This document shows, piece by piece, positions 1-13,400 of a DNA stretch of 64,000 bases. Under the pieces are notes generated by a model. The model saw only the letters and a program-made list of their open reading frames with translations. It ran no database searches and was not told the origin of the DNA. The first letter of the stretch is position 1. Each line of letters starts with the position of its first letter. Made by a program: the position numbers and the translations under genes. Location: contig JAAALK010000289.1 of NCBI GenBank assembly GCA_019279435.1, positions 92,597,023 through 92,661,022 of the forward strand, given 5' to 3'. The stretch is from Zizania palustris (lineage: Eukaryota; Streptophyta; Magnoliopsida; Poales; Poaceae).

Positions 1-151
1 GAAGCAAGCTCAAAATGTGATTGATGATTATGCAAGATATGAACGCACACAAAAAGACTCAATAAAAATAAAGAAGAAAGTAAAAAACTGATACCAATGA
101 AAAACTGACTCAAAATACCCCCAAAAAGGATACACAACTCCCAAATCAAGA

Positions 152-2898
152 TCAATAATCATGAGTGGGAACACACGGTCGAACACCAGGTTTGGCAAAG
201 GTGTTAAACCAGTGTCGAGCCATGTGCTCAAATGTAGGAAAGCAAAAGGAATCACATGAGTCTGGACTGAAGCGCGGATCAAAGCGTGGTCCTCTGTTCT
301 TCCTAAAATCACGGTCACGAGGTCCAAAGTCGTATCCATAACGATCTGGGACTCTGCCGGAATGAAAACCACCCTCCGGAGCATGATCATAAAAACCGTC
401 TCCTCTACCACCACCTACACGACGTGGCCTGGCCTCTAGCCTCTCTCTACATCGAGAAACTCTTTGTCTACCACCCTGCTGGTAGAACTGCTCCTGCCCA
501 CCTCGAGCTCTCTCTGCTCGCTCAACCCGCTTCCTCTTGAAGCAAAACTCCTCAAGATGCCCGTCTCTCTGACAAAATTCATAGTGATAGGTAGGCTTCC
601 TGGGATGTTGTTGTGGATTGGGGTTATTAGGCTTGGTGGTGTTGGGTGAAGCATCTTTGGTGTGAGAGGGTCCAGGTAAAGAATCAAGAGAAGTGTGAAG
701 GGATTTAGGTTTTGGGACCCAGATTTGCTTCTTAGGTGGAACTTTAGGTTGTTCTTCGAACACTCCATCCTTGGACTGACTATCCTTAGAGGACTCAGTG
801 GAGTGAGTCTTAGGATATCTTTGTTCGGGAGTCATCTTGCTCCACTCCACTGCTCGACTAATGGCGCTCTCAAAATCAGCCTTGGTATATGTGTACCCTA
901 CCCCGAAACCATCCTGTCTCTTGAACTCCTGGATCATCATGCCGAGCTGTGGCTCTCTAGCACTAATCCAACTCAAGATTGAACGGAGGTAAAAGTTCTC
1001 CTTCTGAACATCAGCTAGCTCCTCTCTCAAAGAATCTAACACCTCCACCTGAGACAAGCAGATCTCACACTCTTTATCAGCATCGATAGACTTCTCAGCT
1101 TTTAGCTTGATCAACTCCATTCTAATGGACAGGCAGTTCTCACAAACAGTGGATGGAACTGACAAGGTCTCAAGCTCTACCTTAGTCTGCCCCAACTCAG
1201 CTCTCACTCCAGCTAACTCGCTCAACTGCTCATCACTCTTGGCTCTCAGCTCAGCTATACTAGCTAAATGAGATGGGCAGTCTACACAAGGTGCGACGAC
1301 AGTGGCATGAGCATCTTTTAGCTCCTGTTGAGCGCTCTCAAGCTCAGTGGCCAATGCGTCTCTCTCATCTACTCTCTCTGTGTACCTGGACTTAAGAGTC
1401 ATCAGGTCACACAACAGCACCTCACAGTTAGGGCACTCACCACTATCACCCAAGCAAGGGGAAGAAGACAGACTCTCAATCTTTCCATTTGCCGTGGCAA
1501 GCTCACTCTCAAGCTCATCTATCCTCTTCTTTGCCCCTCTAAGCAGTTTCTCCCTATACTTCAACTCCTGACTGTTCTGTTCTAGTAAATTGACAACTTC
1601 TTGTTCATAGGAGGATGCATTCTCATCGTTGTCGTCATTGGAGTCATCGGAGGAGTCCTTCTCTTTCTTCTCCCCAAGAGCCATTGAGCAGAAGCTCTTG
1701 TGGGGTCTTCGGCTGTGATGTGAGCGACTCTTCAGCTTGTCCCCGAAGCCCATGAAACAGAGGCCCACCGGATTGTCCCTGTCCTTCCCCTTCCTGATCA
1801 TGATATCTTCATCACTTGAACATGAAGACGATGAGGAAGACGAGGATCTCTTGGAGTACCTTTTCTTCATCTCGGCAAAGAAGGTCTTGTCTCGCTTCTT
1901 GTTCTCACGCCTGTAATCTTTCAGAGCCTTTCGAAAGAATCTTGTCTTGGGCTTGCCCTTCGTGGAGTTGTCATACTTGCCGGAGTTGTAGGAGTTGCCG
2001 CTTGTTCCCTTCTTGTAATTTTTCTGCTTGGGGCAGTCGGCGATGAAATGACCTGGGTCGCCACACTCAAAGCATCCGGATTTTGTGCCGTGTCTCTTAA
2101 ACATCCGCTTATCATAGACACGTCGCACCCGGTTGTTAAACAGGCACAGATCATCATCTCCTAGAGTATCAAGTTGTTCCTGGGAGATAGACATCAAGGA
2201 AAAGGCAGTACAACTCATGGCATTAGGATTAGCCGACGGTGTCGCAAGCGCTAGAGTCTTTGAGCCAGAATAAGTGAGATTTGATCTCAACTGGATATCG
2301 ACTTTCGAGGCCTTGAGCTTACTAAAAAGATCTACGACAGTTAAAGTATCATAAGACGCGCTCTCAACAATAGAAGAGACCTTGATCTCCTAGATCTTAG
2401 GATCCAAGGTATGGAGTACCTTAAGCGTATGCTCATGACCTGAGACCAGCTAATCACCCTCGGCCTTGTTAACACGAAGTTTGTTAATGATCGATTGGAA
2501 ACGACCAAAAAAGCCTCAATAGTCTCACCCGGCTTCTGTGAGAAATTTTCATACTCCCGCCGATAGGTCTGGTAGAGCCTAGCCTTAACCTGAGCTGTCC
2601 CCTCATGGTGTGCTTGGAGGGTAGCCCAGATCTCTCGAGCAGTGGTGAGATGGCTAACACGCTCAAACTCACTGGGACCTAGACCAGAAAATAAAATATT
2701 CACCGCCTTACTATTATTTTGATGCTGGGTAATTACATTTTCAGCAGTATCCGCAGCAATAGTCGTTATCGTGAAATTAGGATGAACACAAATCTCCCAT
2801 ATGTCCGAGCTCTGGCTCATAAGGTATGCTCGCATGCGAGTCTTCCAATAAGTGTAGCCAAAAGCTTCTAGGGATGGGATTTTACCAGAAGATGTCAT
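152..2898 (-). pseudogene. gag: Gag of copia element A, frame-disrupted
   Basis: Gag would form the virus-like particle and bind element RNA. The ATG at 2898 (MTSSGK...) is preferred over a GTG two codons upstream because B and C start identically. Residues 1-130 form the copia gag domain (SLEAFGYTYWKTRMRAYLMS and following). After a frame break near 2505 and further stops near 2390-2450, the reading frame is open from 2290 to 152 (712 codons). This second part carries a CCHC knuckle (CFECGDPGHFIADC), a serine-rich basic stretch, and a long coiled-coil-like region with repeated paired cysteines (CPNC, CENC, CEIC). It ends with a second knuckle-like motif (CQRDGHLEEFC) whose first cysteine is missing. 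Because of the breaks it cannot make one protein as read. The 712-codon part may survive by chance or recent insertion. Confidence 0.85.
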
Positions 2899-2950
2899 GG
2901 TCACTACCTAGGTTTTGAATCGGTTAAGATATTAGAAAAAACCTAACCTT

Positions 2951-2962
2951 GCTCTGATACCA
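2951..2962 (-). other. Primer binding site of copia A
   Basis: The minus strand reads TGGTATCAGAGC two bases inside the LTR edge. This complements the 3' end of plant initiator Met-tRNA and fixes the element's orientation and LTR boundary. Confidence 0.9.
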
Positions 2963-2964
2963 CT

Positions 2965-4412
2965 TGTAGCACCGAAAGTAGCGACCAGAGGGGGGTGAAT
3001 GGGCGCCTAAAAATTTATTGCTAAACTATAATTTAATCCCAACAACCAGACGAACTCAACCAGACAAAAATTACTAGCAAAACAAAATACTGAAATTAAA
3101 GTTGTCTAGCCTAAAAATGATCGGCATCTTAGTTTAACTAATATTAAAGATAAGCTAAATAAAAATATTGCAGTAAATAAAATACCTAGACAAATCACGA
3201 AATATTTATATTTCGGTCTAGAACTAAAATACTAATCAAATGAATAAACCATGAATCATTAAAAAATTAATTCGGTAATAAATCGAAAATATTGCAGGTG
3301 AAAACTAGAATAAAATATACATGCGACTAAAATATATATATATATATAATTTTTATGATTATACAATAAAACTAACAGATAAATTATTACGATATACTTA
3401 ATCAGATTTAATCTAATCAGGAATAAAAATTGATCTAGTTGAAACGCTGAAAAATAGTAGATTAAAAAAAACTAACTTGCATGGCTTCTCTCACCGCCGA
3501 CTGTGGCTTCCGTGCTGCCTCTGCTGCCCGCGTGCTGCTGCGGCGCAGGAAACAGGCTGCCAACGCCAGCCGTGGGTCCCGCCTGGAGTCTTTGCTTTGC
3601 CGCGGCGCCCAAAAGCAAGAATCCCGCCAGTTCCTGGAAGCAATGATGCTGGCCGGACATGTGAATGGCTAAGAAAAAAAAAATTGCAATGATGCTTTGT
3701 GAGGCCCGCACGGGAAAAGAAATATTTTTTTCTCTTTCTTCACGCCGGCGTAAAGTTGTCCCTGTTGCTTGCACACTGTGCCTCCGTGGAGAGAAGGCAA
3801 AAACGTGGCGCACGGCTTTCCAAACTTGCACTGTGCGTGATGAAGACTTGATGGCGCACGCAAAACGACGGCAAATCCAGCTGAGTCTCGACTTCTGCTT
3901 GGTAGATGAGATCAAAATATTGAAGACCGAAGAACACCGACGAACTATAGATTAATCTGAAAAAGAAATTGTCAACAATCCTCAAGAGGATAGGGGCCTA
4001 TTTATAGGAAAATCCTAATACATGAAAAAACTAATTTACTCTTGGGTAAAATAAACTGACTCTAAAATAAATTCCGAAAATTACTAAAATATTCTTAGAA
4101 AAATCACCTCACTTAAATAAAAATATTCTAAACTTAAAAACTAAATATTAATATCCTAAAAATGAATTAAACATTGATTGTCAGTTTTACGCCGAAACTG
4201 ACAAAACGTCCATCGTTTTCGCACCGGGTACCCGGATTGGGCCGACCCGACCCCGCAGCTTCCTCTGCCCGACCGTCGCTCACTGCCCGTGTACCTGAGT
4301 CACATGCGCCTCAGACTCGGCTGGTCTTCATCTCTCCCTTCCTTTGACTTCCGTTGACAATCACTCATCACATCTGGAATATCAAAACCATATTCTTCAA
4401 CATGGTTTCTCA
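2965..4412 (-). repeat. 5' LTR of copia element A (1448 bp)
   Basis: The plus-strand edges are TGTAGCACC at the left and TTTCTCA at the right, giving an LTR that starts TGAGAAACC and ends in CTACA on the coding strand. The inner end (gcgaccagagggggg...) matches the LTR ends of B and C. A TATA box lies at 3998-4007. An (AT)n run is present near 3340-3350. Small ORFs around 3477-3985 are not conserved with B or C and are not counted as genes. Confidence 0.85.
3998..4007 (-). promoter_or_regulatory. TATA box of copia A LTR
   Basis: Minus strand CTATAAATAG, in the same context (followed by a GGCCC-type stretch) as in LTRs B (7282-7291) and C (29150-29159). It probably drives the genomic RNA. Confidence 0.7.
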
Positions 4413-6166
4413 TCGGGGACAAGCAATTCTCACAAACAGAGGGTGGAACTGAAAATGTCTCAAGCTCTAGCCTAGTCTGCTCTAGTTTAGCTCTGACTCT
4501 CTCCAACTCGCTCAACTGCTCATCACCCTTGGCTCTCAGCTCATCTAAACTAGCTAGATGGGATGGGCAGTCTTCACAGGGCACGACGACAGTATCATGA
4601 ACATCTTTCAGCTCTAGCTGAGCGCTCTCAAGCTTAGTGGCCAAAGCATCTCTCTCATCTACCCTCTCTTTGTACCTGGACTTCAGAGTCGTCAGGTCAC
4701 ACAGTAACAACTCACAGTTAGGGCACTCACTGCTACCACCCAAGCAAGGAGAAGAAGATAGACTCTCAATTCTTCCATTGGCGACGACAAGCTCGCTCTC
4801 AAGCTCATCTATCCTCTTCTTAGCCCCTCTAAGTAGTTTCTCCCGATACCTCAACTCCTGACGGTTCTCTTCAAGTAAATCAACGACTTCTTGTTCATAT
4901 GAGGATACCTTTTCATCGTCGTCGTCACCGGAGTTGTTGGGGGAGCCCTTCTCTTCCTTATCTCCGAGAGCGATGGAACAAAAGCTCTTGCGGGATCTTC
5001 GGCGGTGATGCGAGTGGCTCTTCGGCTTGTCCCTGACGGCCATGAAGCAGAGGCCCACTAGATCGTCCTTGTCCTTCCCCTTCCTGATCACGATCTCCTC
5101 ATCACTTCAGCTTGATGAAGAGGAAGAAGACGAAGACCGCTTGGAGTAGCTTCTCTCCATCTCGATGAAGAAGGCCTTGTCTCGCTTCTTGTTCTCACAC
5201 CGGTAGTCCTTCAGGGCCTTCCAAAAGAATCTTGTTTTGGGCTTGCCCTTTGTGAAGGTGGAGCTATCGTGCTTGCCAGAGTCATAGGATCCACCACCGG
5301 TACCCTTCTTGTGACCATTTGGCTTGGGGCAGTCGGCGATGAAATAACCTGGATCACCACACTCAAAGCATCCGGATTTTGTGCTATGTCTTTTGAACAT
5401 TCGCTTATCGTAGACATGATGCACCCGGTTGTTAAATAGACATAGATCATCATCTCCTAGCAAATCAAGTTGGTCCTCAGTGATAGACATCAAGGAGAAC
5501 CCAGCACAGGTCAAAGAAGAGGAGTCAGCAGAAGGTGTCGCAAGGGCCAGGGTTTTTGAGCCACAACCAGTGAGATTTGATCTCAACTGGATATCAACCT
5601 CTGTGGCCTTGAGCTTGCTGAAAAGCTCTACGATAGTCAAAGTATCATAAGAAGTGCTCTCAATGATAGAGGATACCTTGATCTCCTAGATCTTAGGGTC
5701 CAAGGTATGAAGAATCTTGATCTCCATCGGCCTTGTTGACTCGAAGCTTGTTGATGATCGATTGAAAATGACCAAACAAAGCTTCAACAGATTAACCCGG
5801 CTTCTGTGTGAAATTTTCATATTCACGCCGGTAGGTCTGATAGAGCCGAGCCTTGACCTAGGCTGTCCCCTCATGGTGTGCCTAGAGGGTAACCCAGATC
5901 TCTCTAGCAGTGCTGAGATGGCTCACATGCTCAAACTCAGTGGGACCTAAAACAGAAAACAAAATGTTCACCGCTTTGTTGTTGTTCTGATGCTGGGCGA
6001 TTATCTCGGGGGATGTACGCTCAGCACTAGGAAGTATGGTAAAAGTAGCGTGAACACAAACGTCCCAAATGTCGGAGCTCTGGCTCATGAGATAGGCTCG
6101 CATGCGAGTCTTCCAATAAGTGTAGCCAAAAGCTTCCAGGGACGAGATCTTGCCAGAAGACGTCAT
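4413..6166 (-). pseudogene. gag: Gag of copia element B, broken and truncated
   Basis: The start ATG is at 6166 (MTSSGKISS...). The copia gag domain follows, with frame breaks around 5870-5690 and stops near 5640. A second segment (5640-5107) contains the CCHC knuckle CFECGDPGYFIADC. A third (5091-4413) contains the coiled-coil region with CPNC and CENC pairs. The protein stops being gag at 4413, where element A's LTR starts, shortly after the CENCLS motif; the final residues readable to 4300 are encoded by A's LTR. It is closely related to the gags of A and C. B is no longer able to encode an intact gag. Confidence 0.85.
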
Positions 6167-6217
6167 GATCACTACCTTGGGTTAGAACCAGTTAAGGTAT
6201 GGAAAAACCCTAACCAG

Positions 6218-6229
6218 GCTCTGATACCA
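6218..6229 (-). other. Primer binding site of copia B
   Basis: Minus strand TGGTATCAGAGC next to the LTR edge at 6232, complementary to initiator Met-tRNA. Confidence 0.9.
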
Positions 6230-6231
6230 CT

Positions 6232-7826
6232 TGTACGACCGAAAGTAGCGACCAGATGGGGGGTGAATGGGCGCCTAAAAACTTTTTCGAATAAAATGAC
6301 CTTCTCCCAACACCCAACGCACCTCAACAAATAACCAGCAGAAACAAAACGAATGACAGGTGCTAAAAATAATCTAGCATAAAAACGACCGGTGTCTGAA
6401 ACGAAAAGACACCAACACAGTGCTTAAAGGCAGATCAGTAGAACACTGAAATCACAGGCATTTCAAGCATAATAAGGACAATTCTCGCAATCATTTTAAG
6501 CAACACAAATAAATTCATTAACAATACTCAGGCATTCAATCAGATAAACTAAAAGTAGATGAGTAACAATGCCCATAGATGATTTAAAAAGATGCTACAG
6601 AAATAGATGGACACCAACAATCATTCCGAAACTAATCTACAAAGTGATTCTTGCTGTAGATGATTTTATCTCAGATGAAGCAGTAAATTACTAGCAAGAC
6701 ATGGAGACACAATTGAAATTACTGTGCATGCACGGGAAACGATGAACAAAATACTACTAGCCGTGATGTATATGCAAAGAAATGTACACTGTTGATGTGT
6801 TCCCTAGGCATCAGCAGCACCGTCTCCTATGCCCAAAACAACAATCAATGCCGAAGCAGAACCCGTGCTTCTCCCTTTGCTGTGCCCTGGTCGGCTCACC
6901 ATGATCCACCCGGCCGCTGATTCCCACACCGAGGCCCACGTCGTGTCATGCTGCAGATCTCCACAGGCTACACCTGCAACGCTACAAGCGTGGCTTCAGC
7001 CTACGGCTGATTTCGGCTACCACGCTGGCTGCTGCAGTGAGCAGCTTGCTGCTATCGCTCGAACACCGCGCCGACGCAGTGACTGTTGTAGTGCACTTCT
7101 TCTATATGTGGATTAGCCAAAGAAATCAACGCCTGGAGAAAGGAAGAAGCAATTGCGGCGGCGGCAATTTCAGAGCAAAGGAAAAAAAATGCCGGCGGCG
7201 GAGAAAGGAAGAACACATAACAAATGACCCGAATAATTGATTTCTAAAAAATGGGTAACCCTAACCCTAGGGATTGTGGCCCTATTTATAGGCAGCCCAA
7301 TAGACTAGGAAAAATACAAAAAAGACCCTTAGGGTTTTTATAGACGCTGAAATAAAATGGAAAAGATCAAAATGCCCTTAGGGTTTTTTACAAACTCGAC
7401 TAACAGACTGTGGGCCTAAAGGCAAAATAGGAAAATCCTAAATAAATATAACTTGTCCTGATGCGGAGCTTTCGTAGCGGCTACGTCTTCACCTCAGAAT
7501 GGTCAGATACGAGATCAGCGGTCATCAGTTTTGCGCCGAAACTGACAAAGCGGTCATCAGAACGGTCGCTCGCCGCCCATGTACCCGAGTCAATCCAGGT
7601 CAACAGACCAGTGGATCCTCTGCTGCTCCTAGCCCATGTACTCGGATTGGGCCATCCCGACTCTGCGACCCGTCTGCCCAGTAGTCGCTCACTGCCCGTG
7701 TACCTGAGTCACATGCGGCCCAGACACAACATGTATTCTCTTCTCTTCATGTCCTCTTGACTTCCGTTGACAATCACTCATCACTTCTTGAGCCATGAGG
7801 CCCATGCTCTTCAACATGGCTCCTCA
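6232..7826 (-). repeat. 5' LTR of copia element B (1595 bp)
   Basis: The coding-strand LTR begins TGAGGAGCC and ends GTCGTACA. It shares both ends with the LTR of C and the inner end with A. The TATA box is at 7282-7291. The ORFs at 6829-7240 and 7461-7760 lie within it, have no recognised homology, and are treated as chance. Confidence 0.85.
7282..7291 (-). promoter_or_regulatory. TATA box of copia B LTR
   Basis: Minus strand CTATAAATAG upstream of the inner LTR region, matching the positions in A and C. Confidence 0.65.
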
Positions 7827-8991
7827 GCCACCGAGAAATGCAATAATAATGTCGGGTGATAATAAAGGAATGACAAGGGTTTAATGTGCGGAAAAGTACA
7901 TTTTTAGTTACAGTATTTAGTGTAGTCAAATTTAAGCATGCGAAATAATAAACATGAATAGTGTAACAGCATCTAACTCGAGGACTACGTTTTCCCTCCT
8001 TGCTCAATAGTTCTTACATTCCAAGTCATCATGCAACACTCATAAATGTAAACTAACTGCGAGTAGTACCGCAACCCGGCCTTGACTGTGGGCTCAGCTT
8101 TTCGAAAAGATTTAACCTCTGATTAGAGGTGTACCATTGTACCCATAAGGCACGCACTCATCCCCTACACCAAGGTGTAACGACATGACCCATACAATGG
8201 GAACTTGTGCAAAACCTCAGCATGAAATGCTCCAAGCCGATAACACCCGCTCTAGGTTTCGCCAGTGCGCCCGGCCACTCCGGGCTAACATCGCACCCCG
8301 TTTTGCGCCACGTCGGTACAAGCCACCCGTAGGTGCTGCTTGACCCATCTCCAAGTGGTGCCTCGAGTTGGAACACTCCATACCTTAGTTAGGACTTACC
8401 CACTAGACTTGTGGTTAGTACGGAAATGTATTGCAACGGATCCCGCAGACCGGTCCTTATAGTGCCCCGGGTGCTACCGACCAATGACCTAGCTTGCACC
8501 CGGAACCCACCATGCTTACACACTTAACCAAACTCTATCACCAACAGAATTCTAGGGATGAGAATAACGGTGATCATATAATGGAACCCAAATCTCTACG
8601 ACTCATTTTTAACCTATAGCAGTTGTGCCAATACATCAGACACTATCTAATAATACTATCTAATAGTACTATTTAATTTGACTAATGCATGTATAACCTA
8701 TGTGTTTTAGCGATAGTTTAATAAAACTGGTTTAATATGCTCAAAAATTAGTTTGGTGGCTTTCCTTGTTCAGCGAAAGGTGACGGGGGGACTTCCGGGT
8801 AATATTCCGGCTCCTCGGCGGCGTCGTAGTCTTCTCGATACATATAATAAACATTACATTCAATAAACATTCCAAAATCTCATAACAAACATAAAGGTTT
8901 TGATTGGGCTAAAATACTTGAACTGAAGTCATTACTATTCTGAAATTATTATTTAAATTTTTAAGACAATTTATGGAGTTCTGGATTTTTC
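7827..8991 (-). repeat. Gypsy LTR fragment G1 (element X)
   Basis: This aligns by eye with the LTRs at 27933 and 42386, beginning about 290 bp inside the LTR (gccaccgagaaatg...). The outer part is cut off by copia B and presumably lies left of the window. It carries the conserved CTTTTCGAAAAG palindrome at 8098-8109. It ends abruptly at about 8991, within ttctggatttttct, where gag-coding DNA of element D starts. Its similarity to 27933-28584 appears higher than to the other gypsy LTRs, so it may be the partner LTR of element X. Confidence 0.8.
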
Positions 8992-10493
8992 TCCACCTCA
9001 GACTCCGGAAGGAATTCCCCTTCCTCGAGCATACGGAGTTCCTCCCCCAACTCCATCCATACTTTGGCCAACCGGAGTTCCTCTTCCACCTCAAGTTACA
9101 CTTCCAACTGATGCATACAGTTCTCAAGACCCGGAAGGTCCTTCCGGAGGAGATGAAGACAGTCTTGGCGATATGGCCGCTCAAATGGCCAGTCTCCAAG
9201 CTGAAATAGCGAGGTGGCGGCAAGAAGCCGCAGATAGGCTTCGTTCTCAAGACACCCCGGTCATTCCCGAAGTGCCCCAAGATGACAAACTTCCTTATCC
9301 CGAAGCCCCGGAGAACGCTTCCTTCGATCCTAAGTTTAAAACTTCGAAGCTCTACAAATATTCTAGAGACGAAGACCCTGGAGAGTTCTCCTGTTCTTAT
9401 GCATTGGCAATTGAGGCCAGTGGAGGAGTGCGAGACACCATGGCCAAATGTTTTCCTCTAGCTCTTGAAGGGGTGGCACTACGGTGGTTCTGGTCCCTGA
9501 AGCCAGGGTCAATCAGAACCTGGGAACAATTAAGGAAGAAGTTCATAAGCAACTTTCAGGGTACCTTCGTACCCCCAATGTCAACAGGAAGTCTTTTCCA
9601 GGTGAAGCAGCTCCTCGGAGAGACTTTAAGGCAGTTTTTCAAGCGCTTCCCTCATACGAAGTCGCAAATTTGAGGGTTAACTACATCCCCCGTAGTTGAT
9701 GCAACTCGAGAGGGAGTTACCCATGCGGGCCTCCTTGATAAACTTCACCGGAAGCAGATATCTTCTGTTGCTCAATTGATGTCTTATTTCGAAGAGTATG
9801 CAAGGTCAGAAGAATGGTGGCTTCGGAGAACTGCTGCAACTCCGTCAATCCTACAAGAAGTCAAGCTAGAAGTGAAGACTTCAACACCGTCGTAGGGGCC
9901 TAGCTTTGAAGTTCAGCATGACATGCGTCGGGGGCAAAAACATCCTCGTTCAGAAGTCTTGAACATTGCACCTCCGCAGAAATTTGCCCCTAAGACTTCG
10001 CAACCTTCAGGAAGCAAGACCAGCGGCTGGAGGCCGCCAGGGAAGTCGGCTGGCAAAGCCCAGGCCTTTTCTGCTGTGTCCATGGTGAGAATCGAAGTCA
10101 CGCAACTGATGCGTGCAAGTCTATACTCGCTTTAAGAGGCGAGTACCTTGAAAGAACTTCGGGTCGAGGCACTACTGACCGAGTTCCTCCTGAGGTGCGT
10201 CCGGAGCCTGTCCAGGTTGTGGTACGTATAGATAACTTCGACCCTGCAAGGCGACCTCTGGTGGTCAATGTTATGCCACCTCCGAAGCAGGAAGATGGTC
10301 AAGATCGAGGGAAAAGAGTAGTCCTCCCCATTTCCGGAGGAGGGACTCTTGGTATTATGTCGAAGAGGCAGAGAAGAGAATATGTCCGGGAAGTGGGCCA
10401 TATTGGAACTTCTTCGTCCGCAGCTGCCATGCCTGAATGGTCCCATGTGCCAATATCTTTCTCCGCAGATGATGAAGTGGGCATAAAGTTTCC
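8992..10493 (+). pseudogene. gag: Gag of Tat-type element D, 5'-truncated and frameshifted
   Basis: The reading frame is already open where element D begins, with a proline-rich stretch, so the true gag start has been lost. The ATG at 9173 is internal. The Retrotrans_gag-like core (LYKYSRDEDPGEFSCSYALA through WEQLRKKFISNFQGTF) runs to about 9673, where the frame breaks. Related sequence continues in other frames (SVAQLMSYFEEYARSEEW near 9770; a basic proline/serine-rich region to about 10080). Further coding-like sequence runs to 10493, where a solo LTR was inserted. No CCHC knuckle was identified. It is not functional as read. Confidence 0.75.
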
Positions 10494-13400
10494 TGTAGCG
10501 CCCCGATTTACCGAAATCGGAACATTATTGAATTTCATAAAAAAGACAATAATACAAGAGGTTCATCATGCGACAATCATACATACGACAGTATTAATGG
10601 TACGCAGACCATAATTATTAAATCAGAGTTGAAATAAAAATAGTAATAAAAGTAAATAGCATGACGAACGTCTTCTTCAGGATCATTTTCTTGACTGGGT
10701 CACTACTCCAGACCGTCTTCGTAGTAGGCATCCTCTGTGGTGTTCAACGGGTATGAGTACAAAAAGTACTCAACAAGCCACCGCAAATGCAAGTAATAAT
10801 GCAGGGTAATAAACAAGGAAGGATAATGGCTAACAGTGCGGAAAAGTACATTTTTAGTTATTGCATTTAGTGTAGTCAAATTTAATCATGCGGAAAAGTA
10901 AACATGAGCATCAATAACATCATCTAACTCGAGGAGTACGTTTTACCTCCTCGCACAACAGTCCTTACATGTCAAACCATCATGCACATACATATTCCAA
11001 GTAATCTAACTGTGGCATGTCACGCAACCCGCCCTTGACCGTTGGCTCGACTTTTCGAAAAGATTTAAGACTCTGATCAGAGATGTACTACTGTACCCAC
11101 AAGGCACGCACTCATCCCAAACGAGATGACCCATACCATGGGAACTTGTGCGAAAACCTCAGCAGGAAATGCTCCAAGCGATAACCACCCGCTCTAGATT
11201 TCGCCGGCGCGCCGGGCCGCATCCCGGCTAACGTCGCACCCCCTTTTGCGCCACATTGGTACAAGCCACCCGTAGGTGCTTCTTGATCCATCTCCAAATG
11301 GTGGCCTCGGTTTGGAACACTCCATACCTTAGTTAGGACTTACCCATTAGACTTGTGGTTAGTACGGAAGTGTATTGCAACGGATCCCACAGACCGGTCC
11401 TTATAGTGCCCCGGGTGCTACCGACCAATGCCCTAGCTCGCACCCGGAACCCACCATGCATTCACTCACAACCACAACTCCAACACCGACAGAATTCCAA
11501 AGATGAGAATAACGGGGATCATATAGTAGAACTAATCGCTACGACTCATTTTTAAGCCTATAGCAATCGTGTCAATACATTGGACACTAGCTAATAACAT
11601 TTATCATATGGTGACAAGGAGTTTAGGCTAGAGAGACTGGCTTGGGTTGCACATCAAGGTCGGGGGATCCTAAATAAATATATGGTAAGGGTATCATTTG
11701 ACTAATGCATATATAACCTATGTGTTTCAGCGATAGTTTAATCAAACATGGGTTCAACATGCTCAAAAGATTGGTTTGGTGACTTGCCTTGTTCAGCGAA
11801 GGGTGAGGGAGGAACTTTCGAGAAATATTCCGGCTCCTCGACGGCGTCGTAGTCTTTCCAATATAAATAAAGTAAAATAAAATAAATACAACATCCAATC
11901 TAAACAATATAAAATCACACAATGAGCACATAGGTTTAAGTTGGTTTAATCTAAAGAAAATCAAGTTATTAAGGTTCTGAAATTCATTTTATAAATAATT
12001 TTAAAAGAAATTAAAATGAAGTGTTGTCCTTTGAAAAAGGGTTTTAATTGTGAGTAACCTCATTTTAAACATTCTAATCAATTTAAAATGAAAGGTTCGT
12101 GGGCAATGTGGTGGTTTTCAGTATATGAACAGAAAGAAAATACATATAAACTTTAATGAAATTTAAATAATTGAATGTACATTTTTACCCTAAGGGTATT
12201 TGAATACTTATTTAAATAAACATGAAAAAGTATAAAGTAACGTACTGTTTTTATTGAACTAAAGTGTAGAGAATAAAATTATAAAATTTCTAGAATTGAA
12301 ATGACAATTTTTAGAGTTCAAATGCGCCAGATATGAAATTTACAAGTTTTAAATAGTTTCTGGAATTTATTTTTAAATTTAAATCCCCTCGGGTCCACGG
12401 TGAGCCAGGCCCACGGTGAACCCGTGCACTGTGCGCGTGGTCCGGCCCAATCTGGACCGTTGGATCCAAATCCAACGCGCGAGAGCGAGGCGGGACGGTT
12501 AAGTGATAACGGACGGCCACGATTAAAACGCGTGAAAGGGTACTACGTGGACGCACGAGATCGAGTGTGGGTTTTAAATAGAAATGAACGCGCGAGATTA
12601 AAACATACCGCTTCGATCATATCCGACGGTGTGGATTAGATCGTGCACGTGGTGAAACTGGCACCGCTCGATCACGATCGCATGGTCGGGATCGAATCTG
12701 ACACGGCACGGGTACTCGACCCGTGCCGGTCATCTTCTCCGATGACGGCGAGCGGGCGGGGGCCACGGCGAGCGACGGCGGCCCTAGTTAAGCCTAGAAA
12801 TGGAAAGAGGACGCTACGGCGGTCAAGACGGTACCTTCGACGGCGATGAAGGATGGCGGGCGGTGATCGGCGGTGAGGGTAGACGTGGTGGGTTCCTCAG
12901 GTACTCGACGGCGACGGTGATCCGGTGGTCTCCTTGGCCAGCGAAGGTGTGGCCGATGTCGGGGCGGTCCTTGCGATCGCAGTGGTGCGGTCGGCGAGGA
13001 TGGAGGGGGACTCCGGTGACGGCGAGCGACGACTGGAGCGAGGGCGGCGGTGGTGCGCTAAAAATCTAAGCGAGGGCGCTCTATTTGCCTTCACAGCGAA
13101 TGGTCGTGGGGGTCGGACGTGGTGGAGGCCAGGGGGTTAAATAGGGGTACCAGTGAGGGTTAACGGGTGTCGTATACAAGGAAAGCCAAGGGGGGGGATT
13201 TACTCACCGGCAAGGGCTCGGCCATGCACGCGTAGCGTTGATCCCATGGCTTAATGGCGTGGGTTAATGGGGGAAACGGCCGGGAGAACGCGGGGGACCA
13301 TTTAATGGCGTCGAATTAAAGTGGGAGGGGCCATCAAGGCGGATCCGAGGCGGGGGTCATCGGCCGGCGGAATTTAGGGGTGGAGGCGGGAGGTAGACGA

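Larger units (their letters stand above)
1..4412 (-). mobile_element. Copia element A (SIRE/Opie-like), 5' portion: LTR, PBS, gag
   Basis: Reading right to left, this is an LTR (2965-4412), a TGGTATCAGAGC primer site, and a long Ty1/copia gag that ends at position 152. The pol region and the second LTR would lie left of the window. The gag starts with the copia gag-polypeptide (UBN2/DUF4219) type domain and ends with a segment containing MARHWF. That layout is familiar from SIRE/Opie/Maximus elements of grasses, so the lineage call is family knowledge plus pattern recognition. The right end of A abuts the gag of copia element B at 4412/4413, so A inserted into B. No gene was recognised in the last 151 bases (1-151), which should be the gag-pol linker. 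Confidence 0.85.
4413..7826 (-). mobile_element. Copia element B, 5' portion, interrupted by element A
   Basis: B has the same organisation as A: an LTR (6232-7826), a primer site (6218-6229) and a gag running left until element A interrupts it at 4412/4413. The rest of B would lie beyond A, outside the window. The right LTR edge (...GGCTCCTCA) abuts gypsy LTR sequence at 7827, so B is itself inserted in a gypsy LTR. Confidence 0.85.

Noticed and set aside
3477..3985. Set of small ORFs in the copia A LTR
   Set aside because: Several frames are open on both strands in a GC-rich patch; not shared with LTRs B or C.
9913..10538. Small overlapping ORFs in the decayed gag of element D
   Set aside because: They are frame fragments of one degraded gag region and antisense shadows, not separate genes.
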